Positions 1-8,117 of a DNA stretch of 64,000 nt are shown here, piece after piece. The stretch spans positions 372,001-436,000 of the forward strand of contig NZ_SLWN01000003.1 of the NCBI RefSeq assembly GCF_004342025.1, in the 5' to 3' direction. The notes below the pieces were generated by a model. It worked only from the letters and a program-made list of their open reading frames with translations. It did no database searches and was not told where the DNA came from. The position numbers and the translations under genes were made by a program. The DNA comes from Kribbella steppae. Its GTDB lineage: Bacteria; Actinomycetota; Actinomycetes; Propionibacteriales; Kribbellaceae. Numbering within the stretch: position 1 is the stretch's first letter; the number at the start of each line of letters is the position of its first letter.

Positions 1-324
1 ACCGCCGGGTGGCGCACCGTCCAGGCCTGGCAGGACGACGCAACCGCCGACGACGCCGGCGACACCGACGACGGCGACGACACCGGCGGCGAGGCGGCCG
101 AGCAGGACAAGGCCACGGCGGCGGCGGACCGGGCTGCCGCCGCACTGGCCCTGACCGAGGCCCGACTGAGCACCGCCGACGCGGGGGCGGACGCTGCTCA
201 CCGCGACGAGCAGCTTGCCCGCTGGCACGCCGACGACGAGTCAGCCCGCGCCGCCGAGCGCGCCGCGGCAGAACGGGCCGACAGCAACTACCACGCGGAC
301 TGGGACGAGAGGGGAGTGGCCTGA
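1..324 (+). CDS. C-terminal part of an acidic, Ala/Asp/Glu-rich helical protein (5' end outside window)
   Basis: Frame 1 is open from the first base to a TGA at 322-324 and encodes 107 residues. The visible part is very rich in Ala, Asp, Glu and Arg (runs such as TADDAGDTDDGDD and ERAAAERAD), which suggests a disordered acidic linker followed by a coiled coil. No catalytic motif is visible. The stop overlaps the next start as ATGA, so it is translationally coupled to the following transfer-module genes and is probably the tail of a larger transfer or replication protein of the mobile element. The frame starting at base 9, which runs into the next gene, is Arg-rich and is a composition artefact. 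Confidence 0.6.
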   Translation, partial: TAGWRTVQAWQDDATADDAGDTDDGDDTGGEAAEQDKATAAADRAAAALALTEARLSTADAGADAAHRDEQLARWHADDESARAAERAAAERADSNYHADWDERGVA

Positions 325-1085
325 TGCGCTACGACGACGACAAGGACCCCGGCACCGCCGCGCTCGCGGCGGTCGCCGGGCTGGCCCGCTCAGTCGAGAC
401 GCTGACTCGCGACGTGGCCGCGATGAAGACCGGCATGCAGCAGACCGCGTCCAAGACCGCCGTCGCCCGGCTCAACGACACCGTGGCCTCGCTCGGCAAC
501 GCCGTCGCCTCGTTCGAGGACCTGCTGACCCGGATCGCCGCCACGCCCGCCGGCGCGCGCAAGGCGGCAGGCTCCAGCGACAGCAGCGATGTGGAGCCGG
601 TGCGGTCCTGGCTGCGGCTGCCCGAACACGACCAGGCCGCGGTCGAGGCGGTGCTGAGCGAGCTGCTGCCGTGGATGGAGTCGGTCTATCTGCGGTACGC
701 GACCGCCCGGGAGACGCTGCCGCCGTGCTGGCTGTGGCACCCCGAGATCGTGGAGGAACTGCTGTGGCTGATGGACGCCTGGACCGCCGCCTACGAAGGC
801 GAGCAGGCGTCGAACAAGCTCGTCGGTGACTGGCACGACCGGCAGCGGCCCGGTGTCACCCGTCGCATCGGCGAGTACGCCCCGGCCTGCGACGTGCTCG
901 CGCACCGCGACGCCGCCGGACAGCACGCGATCACAGTGCCGCTCGCGGCCGACGCCGACCCGTTCGTCACCTGGTGGGCCGGCGGCCGCGACGAGAACGG
1001 CCCGGCCCCGACCCCCGAGCAGATCAAGGCTGGTCGCCGTGGCGGCCTGGCCGCCGTACCCGACACCGCTGGAGGCCAGCGATGA
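324..1085 (+). CDS. Conserved hypothetical protein of the conjugative module
   Basis: 253 aa starting MRYDDDKDPGTAALAAV. I chose the ATG at 324 because it overlaps the upstream stop (ATGA) and because the in-frame extension upstream is a low-complexity Arg-rich sequence. Residues ~15-75 form an amphipathic, coiled-coil-like stretch (VETLTRDVAAMKTGM, LNDTVASLGNAVASFEDLL). The second half is a compact Trp-rich domain (SWLRLPEHDQA, CWLWHPEIVEELLWLMDAW, TWWAGGRDENG). No signal peptide or membrane segment is seen. It overlaps the DUF2637 gene by ATGA. Proteins of this build (short coil then WLWHP... domain) occur next to DUF2637 genes in actinobacterial integrative elements. A role in transfer is inferred from position only. 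Confidence 0.65.
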   Translation: MRYDDDKDPGTAALAAVAGLARSVETLTRDVAAMKTGMQQTASKTAVARLNDTVASLGNAVASFEDLLTRIAATPAGARKAAGSSDSSDVEPVRSWLRLPEHDQAAVEAVLSELLPWMESVYLRYATARETLPPCWLWHPEIVEELLWLMDAWTAAYEGEQASNKLVGDWHDRQRPGVTRRIGEYAPACDVLAHRDAAGQHAITVPLAADADPFVTWWAGGRDENGPAPTPEQIKAGRRGGLAAVPDTAGGQR

Positions 1086-2566
1086 CCACCCTGTCCATCA
1101 ACCTGCCCGAGGTCTTCGACCCCGGCACGGTCACCTGGCCAATGATCGCCGCCGGCGTCGCCGGGCTGCTCATCCTCGCCGCCGTGCTCACTGGCTTGAT
1201 CTGGGCCGCCCGCCGGGCGGTCCGCAGCGTCACGGCCGCGGTCGTGGCCGGGCGGCTTACGACGCGACGGGTGCTGATTACGGTGGCGGTCATCGCCGCG
1301 CTCGGCGTGGCCGGGATCGGTGGCGCCCGCTCGTTCGGCGCGGTGTCGCAGAAGTTCGACAGCCCGTTGGTGCCGTTGGTTGCCGACGGCATGATCGTCG
1401 CCTGCACCGCGCTACGGCTCGCCGCCCTGACCCGAGGGTGGCGAATTCCGGCCGCGCTGGTCACCACGTACGTGTTCATCGGCGGCACCGTGTGGCTGAA
1501 CATCGACACCGCCCACGGCATCGCCGACGCCGTCGCGCACGCGCTCGCGCCCCTCGCCTACGCGGTACTGGTCGAGATGCTCGCCCATCTCCTGCGGCTG
1601 CACCTGCGGCTCGCGCAGCCCGCTAAGCCGCGACTGTCGGCGCTGACCTGGATCACCTCCCCGGTGATCACCACCCGCGTGTGGCTGCACCTGTCACGCA
1701 CAGGCAGCGACGACCCGGTCGCCGCGCGGGCGCTGGTCCAGCAGGTGATCCGGATGGCGTCGCGGCTCGCGACGCTGTGCCCGAGCCGCAAGCTGTGGCC
1801 ACTCGATGCCCCACGGGCAGCCCGGACGGCTGCGCTACAGACGATCCGCGACGGGCTGCTCTCGGCCGGCGAACTGGCCTCGCTGCTTCCGGCCGGTGGA
1901 CGGGTGACGCCTGGCGAGCTGCTCGCGCTGGTCGATTCCGCCGCGCTCGGCCTGACTGCCCCGATCACGCCGGACGAGTCCGTAGGCACAGCTGATGTGC
2001 CCAGCAGCGCCGAGCGCATCGAGCCGCCGGGTGCACCGGTGTGGCTGCTCGCCTACCTGATCGGTGCACTCCGCACCGCATCGTCCACTGCACCGGTGCA
2101 CCACCCGCCCCGCACCGCGCCGACTGCACCGGTGCACAACGACGCGCCAAGCGGTGCACCCGCATCGGTGCATGCACCGCACCGCACCGACCTGGCGACG
2201 CACGAGCCCGCCGAGACCGGCGAGGCCGCACCGCGCAAGACGGCGGGGCCGTCCGACGCCGAACTGCTCGATGCGGTGGTGCGCCACGCAGCCGATCAGG
2301 GCGGAGCGCCCCTCGGGCAGCGCGAAATCCGCCGCGCCACGGAGGAAGCGTTCGGGCGGCCGGTCGGCTTTGGCCGGGCCAAGCGCCTCCAGGAGCTGGC
2401 GGGGTGGGCCGAGCCCACCGCCACGGAGAGCGCCGACGACCCTGCACCTGCCCCGCAGGTCCGTGGACAACTGCAACTCGTCAGCGAGCCCGGTGAAAAC
2501 GACCCCGACAACAACTCCGACGACACCACCACCAGCCCCGAACTCGAATCGAGTACCAGCCGATGA
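1082..2566 (+). CDS. DUF2637-type membrane protein of actinobacterial conjugative elements
   Basis: 494 aa. The N-terminal ~165 residues contain about four hydrophobic segments (around residues 20-42, 65-85, 95-115 and 120-160) with the ADGMIVACTALRL stretch typical of DUF2637 (Spd-like) proteins. The C-terminal half is cytoplasmic, with a Thr/Pro/His-rich linker (~residues 330-400) and a final winged-helix-like part (SDAELLDAVVRHAA, REIRRATEEAFGRPVG). Family members are found in Streptomyces plasmids and integrative elements beside transfer genes and are thought to help spread of the element between hyphal compartments. The start is the ATG overlapping the preceding stop. Repeated GGTGCACC motifs at 2030-2190 make the linker DNA unusually repetitive. 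Confidence 0.75.
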   Translation: MTTLSINLPEVFDPGTVTWPMIAAGVAGLLILAAVLTGLIWAARRAVRSVTAAVVAGRLTTRRVLITVAVIAALGVAGIGGARSFGAVSQKFDSPLVPLVADGMIVACTALRLAALTRGWRIPAALVTTYVFIGGTVWLNIDTAHGIADAVAHALAPLAYAVLVEMLAHLLRLHLRLAQPAKPRLSALTWITSPVITTRVWLHLSRTGSDDPVAARALVQQVIRMASRLATLCPSRKLWPLDAPRAARTAALQTIRDGLLSAGELASLLPAGGRVTPGELLALVDSAALGLTAPITPDESVGTADVPSSAERIEPPGAPVWLLAYLIGALRTASSTAPVHHPPRTAPTAPVHNDAPSGAPASVHAPHRTDLATHEPAETGEAAPRKTAGPSDAELLDAVVRHAADQGGAPLGQREIRRATEEAFGRPVGFGRAKRLQELAGWAEPTATESADDPAPAPQVRGQLQLVSEPGENDPDNNSDDTTTSPELESSTSR

Positions 2567-2814
2567 ACATCCACGACACGAAGCCAGCGAGCACGAACCA
2601 GCACAGCAATCGACTCGTAGCCACCATGACGACGAGCAATCTGACGATTCAGCAGCAGCCAGCAGGCAGCAGCAGGACCAAAGAACTCAGATCACACCTA
2701 TGCATCACGATCGAACGGGGCTGCCGGCCCCCCAATTACCTGCCGGTAACGAATGGCGGCGGGAACGCCGATTCGCCGACGGCTGCCGTGGCCTACCGGC
2801 CGGGTGATTGCTGA
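2563..2814 (+). CDS. Small hypothetical protein between DUF2637 protein and relaxase
   Basis: 83 aa, Ser/Thr/Asn/Gln-rich and unlike its neighbours. It is kept mainly because it is coupled at both ends: its ATG overlaps the DUF2637 stop and its stop overlaps the relaxase ATG at 2814. No domain is recognised. Base composition is lower in GC than the flanking genes, and this stretch may instead be a non-coding leader of the relaxase gene. Confidence 0.35.
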   Translation: MNIHDTKPASTNQHSNRLVATMTTSNLTIQQQPAGSSRTKELRSHLCITIERGCRPPNYLPVTNGGGNADSPTAAVAYRPGDC

Positions 2815-5800
2815 TGCTGAGCATCTCCAGCGGGCACAACGCCGGTTACCTGACCGGCGCGGTCGCGGCGGGCCGGGAGAACTACTACACCGGCGCCGTC
2901 GCGGCCGGCGAGCCGCCGGGCCGCTGGTCGGGCCGGGGCGCCGAGGCGCTCGGGCTGTCCGGCGAGGTGGAGACGCAGGACATGACCGCGCTGTACGAGC
3001 GGTTCATCGACCCGCGCGACGAGAGCTTCCGTGACCCGGCGAAGTGGGACGAGGCCGAGACCCTCGGCCATGCAGGCCGCGCGTACAGAACCGAGGAGGA
3101 GATCTACGCAGCCGCGCTGGCCAAGGAGCCCGGTGCGGACGCGGAGCGGCGCGCCGCACTGCGCACCGAAGCGGGCAAGAAGGTGCGCCGCAACGTCGCG
3201 TTTCACGATGCGACGTTCTCGGTGCAGAAGTCGGTGACGGTGATGCACACCGCGTTCGAGGCCCAGGAGGTGCAGGCGCTTGATGCGGTGCGGGCCGCGC
3301 GCGGTGCACTGGCCGAAGCGGAGCGCACCGGTGATGCCGATGCGGTGCACCGCTACGCCCAAGCGGTGCATCGCGCGCAGACCGAGGCAGCCTCGTGGGG
3401 CCAGTACCGCCGAGCGGTCGAAGACGCGATCTGGGCCGGGAACCAGGCCGCGCTGAGCTACCTGTCCGACAATGCCGGTTACACCCGTGTCGGCCACCAC
3501 GGCGGCGCGGCCGGCCGGTGGGCCGACGCCCACGACTGGACGATCGCGTCGTTCTTTCAGCACGACTCGCGCGACCACGACCCGCAGCTGCACATTCATA
3601 ACGCGATCTTGAACCGCGTCCAAGGCGCTGACGGTGAGTGGCGGACCATCGACGGTGAGGCGCTGCACCGCTACAAGCCCGCCGCCGGCGCGGTCGGTGA
3701 GCGGGTGATGGAACACCACCTGGCCCAGTCGCTCGGTGTCCGGTTCACGATGCGCCCGGACGGTAGGGCTCGCGAGGTCGTCGGCATCGACCAGGCTGTG
3801 ATAGATCTGTTCAGCTCTCGTCGCAAGGCGATCACGAGGAAGACCGCCCGACTCGTCGGTGAGTTCGAGTCGAAGTTCGGTCGGCAGCCGAACAACCTGG
3901 AGCTGGACCGGCTCCAGCGCACCGCGACCTTCGCGACCCGGAAGGCGAAGTCGCACGACGGCGAGACCGTCGCCGAGCGGCTCGAACGCTGGGACGCCCA
4001 ACTGCGTGCCGAGGTCCGTGGGGGACTCGGCAAGGTCGCGCAGACCGTCCTCGCCTCCACCGGGCGAACCCGGCCGTCGGAGACATTCAACGAACGCAAG
4101 GTGCTCGAGACGGCGCTGGCCGAGGTCCAGACGAAGCAGGCCGAGTGGGAGGCCGCCGACTTGACCCGTGAGATCAGCAACGCTCTGCCCGACGATCTGG
4201 GCGACCGATCACCGGAGCAGATCGTGCAGCTACTCGACCTGCTCACCGACCAGGGTCTGCGGCAGGCGGTCCCGCTTGCGGCACAGCGTCCCGGCGAGGC
4301 GACGCTGCCGGCGGAGCTGTGTCTGGTCGACGGAACATCGGCTTACCAGGCGCCGGGCGGCACCCGCTACGCGACGCCGGACCATCTTGGCGCCGAGCGG
4401 CAGTTGGCACGCGCCGGATACGCCCGCGGCGCTGCACTGATGCAGCCGCACGACGCGTTGGCGTTCTGCAAGGAGCTGGACGCGGCCGGGTTCACGCTCG
4501 GCGCGGACCAGGAGGCTGCCGTGCGCGGCATCCTCTCGTCCGGCGCGAGCGTCGAGGCGCTGATCGGCCCGGCCGGCACCGGCAAGTCCCGGGTGGTCGG
4601 TGCCCTGGCGAAGGCGTGGGAGAACCCCGACCTGTGGGGCGGTGCTCGCCACCGGATGGTCGGGCTGGCCGCGTCCCAGGTCGCGACCGAGGTACTGGCC
4701 GGCGACGGAGTGACCGCCCGGAACATCACCCGCTGGCTGATGACCCAGCAGCACATCGCCGAAGGGTCCGCGACCCGCGACGAGCTCGCGTGGCAGCTCC
4801 GCGCAGGGGACCTGGTTGTGGTGGACGAGTCCGCGATGGCCAGTACCAGCGACCTGGCCGCGATCCATACGCTGTGCGAGGACGCGGGTGCCAAGTTGCT
4901 GCTGGTCGGCGACCACCGCCAGCTCGCCGCCGTCGGCGCAGCCGGTGGCATGGAACTGGTGGCCTCCGGTGCGCTGACCCACGAGCTGACCGAGACCCGC
5001 CGTTTTCAGCAGGCGTGGGAGGGTCCGGCGTCGCTGCGGCTCCGCGCCGGCGACCAGTCGGTGCTGGCCGACTATCACAAGCAGGGCCGACTCCTCGACG
5101 GCGGAACGGTCGAGCGGGCCGAACGAGTCGCGGTCGATGCGTGGCTGTCGGACCACCTGACCGGGCGGCATTCGCTGCTCATCGCGGCCACTAACGAGCA
5201 GGCCGCCAGGATGTCGGCGCAGGTCCGCGCGAAGCTGGTCGAGTATCGCCTCGTCGATGACGAGCGTTGTGTGCCGCTCGGCCTGCAAGGCACCATCGCC
5301 GGCGAGGGCGACATTGTTCAGGCGCGGCAGAACGGCTGGCAGCTGGCCGGTCACCGGGGGAACCAGCAGGTCCCGATCAACCGGCAGCAGTACCGCGTCC
5401 TTGCCGTGCTGTCCGATGGCGGGCTGCGAGTCACGCCCCACACGGGCGCTGACATGCACGCCACGTCCGAGGCCGACATGATCACGTTGCCTCCGTCGTA
5501 CGTCGCCGAGCACCTGACGCTGGGCTACGCGGCCACGGTGCACTCCTCTCAAGGTCTGACCGTGGACACCACTCACGCGGTCACCACGCAGAACACATCC
5601 CTGTATGCGCTGTACGTGGCGATGAGCCGCGGGCGGGTCGCCAACACCGCCCATGTGGTGACGCAATCCATCGCGCCGGTCGCCGAGACCGGCGAGGTGA
5701 AGGCCGCGGCGAAGCGGTCCCCGCGCGCCGTACTCGGCGCCGCGTTCGACCTCGACAAGCCGCAGCTCTCAGCGTTGCAGACCCAAGCCGACGCCGCCGC

Positions 5801-7427
5801 CGAAGCCGGACGGCTCCGGACGCCGGCCGAACTGCTCGCCGACGGGATCGCGGTCGCGACCGCCGGGCGCACTCAGCGGTGGCTGGACGAACTCACCGAG
5901 CAAGGCCGCCTGTCGGAGCAGCAGCGCACCAACCTCGCCGCCGAGGACGGCGCCGGGACACTCGCCACGCTGCTCCGACAAGTCGAGCTGGCCGGGCACG
6001 ACCCGCGCCAGGTACTCGCCGACGCGATCGGGAAGCGGTCGCTGCACGACGCCCGGCGCCTGTCCTATGTGATCCACGACCGGATCACCAAGACCGTCCG
6101 GCTCGACCCGGCCGGTGCCGGCTACACCGACCGGCTACCCAGCCTGGACGACCCAGCCTGGTCGGGCTACCTCGGCAAGCTCGCCGCCGAGGCCGACGCC
6201 CGCGCCACCGCGCTCGGCGAGCAGCTCGCCGACGAGCCGACTCCATGGGTCATCGAGGCCCTCGGCGAGCCACCCGCCGCCGGGCAGCCTCGCGACACGT
6301 GGATCGCGCTGGCCGCCACTGTGGCAGCACACCGCGACCTGGCCGGCTTCGACGCCGACGACACCGCGATCGGCCGTGCGCCGAAGCCAGGCCAACCGGA
6401 GCTGTATGCGTCGTGGCGTGCCGCCTGGAACGCACTCGGACGCCCCGACATTGACCGAGCCGAAGCCGAAATGTCCAACGGGCAGCTGCGAGTCCGAGTC
6501 CGCGCCTACGACCGCGAACAGGCCTGGGCACCACCCGCAGTGGCGGAGGAGCTATCCGGAACCCGGCAGCACGCCGAGGACCAGCGCCGCACCGCCACCC
6601 TGCGAACCGCAGAAGCCGACGCCACCGACGACACCGAAGCCGCCGCCCGGCTGAGAGAGGAAGCCGAGCAGGCCAAGGCCCTCGCCGTGGCCCTCGACGC
6701 TAGGGCCGCCGAGCTGGAAATCGCAGACCAGGCGCGCGCGGAGTGGTACGCCCACACCGCCGGCACCCGCGACGCCGCCAACCGGGCCGCGACCGAACTC
6801 GCCACGCGCGGTGTCGACAACACCGACGAAGGCCCGACGGCTGACGAGTGGCTCGCCGCCCACGACGCAGCGACCCGCCGCGACGACCAGCACCGCGACA
6901 TCACCGACGAGCACGACCTGACCGACGCCGTGCACCAGCGCGACACCGACACCGCGCAGGCCCTGGCAGCCGAAGAGTCCGTGAACCACAAGCAGGTCCA
7001 CGAGCAACCCGCCAGCCACAGCGCGAACGAGGACGACACCTCCACGGCGATCCAGGCGCCGGAAGTCGTTGCCGACCACACCCCCGCCGCCGAACACAAG
7101 GCAGCAGACTCGACTACAGCGGCCAGCTCGGACCAAGTGGAAGCCCAGGCCCCCAGCGATATCCGGCAGGCCACCGCCGCCGAGGAACGCATTCTCGAGT
7201 CCGACACCGTCCGCGTCCCGGCAGCCGACGAGACCGCCGAGGCGGTCCGCCGTGCCCAGCGGGCGCTGATCGAGATTCAGCAGCGCCGCGCCGCCGAAGA
7301 GCGGCACGCGGCAGACGAAGCCGAACGCGACGACGAGCTGACCAGACAAGCCACAGCGGACCGCGAGCGTGACCTTGAAGCGGCCCGCACCACCGATACC
7401 GGCGGCGCACTGACCAACGAGGACTAG
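2814..7427 (+). CDS. MobF-family (TrwC/TraA-like) relaxase-helicase
   Basis: 1537 aa. The N-terminal relaxase domain shows the tandem tyrosines of MobF enzymes (ENYYTGAV, Y24/Y25) and the metal-binding three-histidine motif HDPQLHIHN around residues 254-261. The central/C-terminal part is a RecD2-like SF1B helicase: Walker A GPAGTGKSR near residue 584, Walker B VVVDESAMAS near 668, GDHRQLAAVG, and the C-terminal motifs VHSSQGLTVDT and YVAMSRGR. The last ~350 residues are Ala/Glu-rich coiled coil. Such enzymes nick oriT, stay covalently attached to the 5' end and unwind the strand for conjugation. I place the start at ATG 2814 (MLSISSGHN), overlapping the upstream stop, rather than the TTG at 2808. 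A strong hairpin terminator follows. Confidence 0.93.
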   Translation: MLSISSGHNAGYLTGAVAAGRENYYTGAVAAGEPPGRWSGRGAEALGLSGEVETQDMTALYERFIDPRDESFRDPAKWDEAETLGHAGRAYRTEEEIYAAALAKEPGADAERRAALRTEAGKKVRRNVAFHDATFSVQKSVTVMHTAFEAQEVQALDAVRAARGALAEAERTGDADAVHRYAQAVHRAQTEAASWGQYRRAVEDAIWAGNQAALSYLSDNAGYTRVGHHGGAAGRWADAHDWTIASFFQHDSRDHDPQLHIHNAILNRVQGADGEWRTIDGEALHRYKPAAGAVGERVMEHHLAQSLGVRFTMRPDGRAREVVGIDQAVIDLFSSRRKAITRKTARLVGEFESKFGRQPNNLELDRLQRTATFATRKAKSHDGETVAERLERWDAQLRAEVRGGLGKVAQTVLASTGRTRPSETFNERKVLETALAEVQTKQAEWEAADLTREISNALPDDLGDRSPEQIVQLLDLLTDQGLRQAVPLAAQRPGEATLPAELCLVDGTSAYQAPGGTRYATPDHLGAERQLARAGYARGAALMQPHDALAFCKELDAAGFTLGADQEAAVRGILSSGASVEALIGPAGTGKSRVVGALAKAWENPDLWGGARHRMVGLAASQVATEVLAGDGVTARNITRWLMTQQHIAEGSATRDELAWQLRAGDLVVVDESAMASTSDLAAIHTLCEDAGAKLLLVGDHRQLAAVGAAGGMELVASGALTHELTETRRFQQAWEGPASLRLRAGDQSVLADYHKQGRLLDGGTVERAERVAVDAWLSDHLTGRHSLLIAATNEQAARMSAQVRAKLVEYRLVDDERCVPLGLQGTIAGEGDIVQARQNGWQLAGHRGNQQVPINRQQYRVLAVLSDGGLRVTPHTGADMHATSEADMITLPPSYVAEHLTLGYAATVHSSQGLTVDTTHAVTTQNTSLYALYVAMSRGRVANTAHVVTQSIAPVAETGEVKAAAKRSPRAVLGAAFDLDKPQLSALQTQADAAAEAGRLRTPAELLADGIAVATAGRTQRWLDELTEQGRLSEQQRTNLAAEDGAGTLATLLRQVELAGHDPRQVLADAIGKRSLHDARRLSYVIHDRITKTVRLDPAGAGYTDRLPSLDDPAWSGYLGKLAAEADARATALGEQLADEPTPWVIEALGEPPAAGQPRDTWIALAATVAAHRDLAGFDADDTAIGRAPKPGQPELYASWRAAWNALGRPDIDRAEAEMSNGQLRVRVRAYDREQAWAPPAVAEELSGTRQHAEDQRRTATLRTAEADATDDTEAAARLREEAEQAKALAVALDARAAELEIADQARAEWYAHTAGTRDAANRAATELATRGVDNTDEGPTADEWLAAHDAATRRDDQHRDITDEHDLTDAVHQRDTDTAQALAAEESVNHKQVHEQPASHSANEDDTSTAIQAPEVVADHTPAAEHKAADSTTAASSDQVEAQAPSDIRQATAAEERILESDTVRVPAADETAEAVRRAQRALIEIQQRRAAEERHAADEAERDDELTRQATADRERDLEAARTTDTGGALTNED

Positions 7428-7442
7428 CAACACCGCAGTACC

Positions 7443-7475
7443 GGTGTCTCCCCGCCGCGATGGCGGGGAGACACC
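7443..7475 (+). terminator. Strong hairpin terminator after the relaxase gene
   Basis: Perfect 14-bp inverted repeat, 7443-7456 with 7462-7475, around a 5-nt loop (GCGAT), 15 nt after the relaxase stop. The stem is almost entirely G/C. No U-tract follows, which is normal for high-GC actinobacteria. Confidence 0.8.
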
Positions 7476-7540
7476 CCGACCTTCGGCCGGGCGAAATCCC
7501 TTCCCTGGTTGACGTTGGTGGGCTGGTGCCAGACCGCCCC

Positions 7541-7634
7541 CTCCAAAGTCAAGGGGTTCTCACCTGGAGGACGGCGGCGCTCGCAAGCTCGCTTATTTCC
7601 TTGTCCACCAGCTGACAACCCCTTGACTTCGGAG
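7541..7634. repeat. 18-bp inverted repeat with 58-bp spacer, candidate oriT or replication origin
   Basis: The arms at 7541-7558 and 7617-7634 are complementary at 17 of 18 positions (core AAGTCAAGGGGTT / AACCCCTTGACTT). The spacer contains a second short palindromic stretch around GCTCGCAAGCTCGC. It lies in the non-coding gap (7428-7731) between the relaxase gene and the next gene, where an oriT, a rolling-circle origin or a regulatory RNA would be expected. Function is inferred from position and symmetry only. Confidence 0.5.
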
Positions 7635-7731
7635 CCTCTAGCGGCCCGGCAGACGGCAGTAGCCGGCAGGCCCCAAGAACGGGCTGCCGTCACACAAAGC
7701 CCACCAGCGGCCAAGCAAGGGAGAACCACCA

Positions 7732-8031
7732 ATGACCCCCACCAGCAAGAACCAGAACCAGGCCTCATCCTCAGACTGCGTTGTCGCCCCGCCGATCGAA
7801 GGGGAGTTCATCCTCCAACTCGACCCATCGGCGAAGCGCGATGGCCTGGGCAACGTGAAGTTCCGCCTCTACTGGTTCGACCCGTGCACCCCCGCCGAGG
7901 GCGGACCGATCGACCACACCCGGGGTCAGGTCTACAACGCGGACCCCGATGACACGATCCGCCGCCTCTACACCGACGGCGCCCGCTCCATCCAGGTGAT
8001 CCACGCCAACCCGACCTGGCTGGCCAGGTAA
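7732..8031 (+). CDS. Small hypothetical protein of the mobile element
   Basis: 99 aa from ATG 7732, with an AGGGAGA ribosome site about 10 nt upstream. A Ser/Asn/Gln-rich first ~20 residues is followed by a compact beta-rich segment (GEFILQLDPSAKRDG, VKFRLYWFDPC, IRRLYTDGARSIQV). No membrane segment, signal or known motif. It sits between the inverted repeat and the DNA methyltransferase and probably belongs to the same accessory operon. The family is not one I can name. Confidence 0.65.
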   Translation: MTPTSKNQNQASSSDCVVAPPIEGEFILQLDPSAKRDGLGNVKFRLYWFDPCTPAEGGPIDHTRGQVYNADPDDTIRRLYTDGARSIQVIHANPTWLAR

Positions 8032-8117
8032 CCACCCGACTCGGGGAGGGCCGTGGTGAAGGACCACGCACCCACGGCGCCTCCCCGCTCCAACCTGTGA
8101 AGGGAAGTGACCCATCA

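Noticed and set aside
9..323. Long Arg-rich frame leading into the second gene
   Set aside because: Low-complexity shadow of the frame-1 coding sequence. The coupled ATG at 324 is a better start.
2808..2813. TTG start for the relaxase adding two residues
   Set aside because: ATG 2814 overlaps the preceding stop and gives the family-typical N-terminus.
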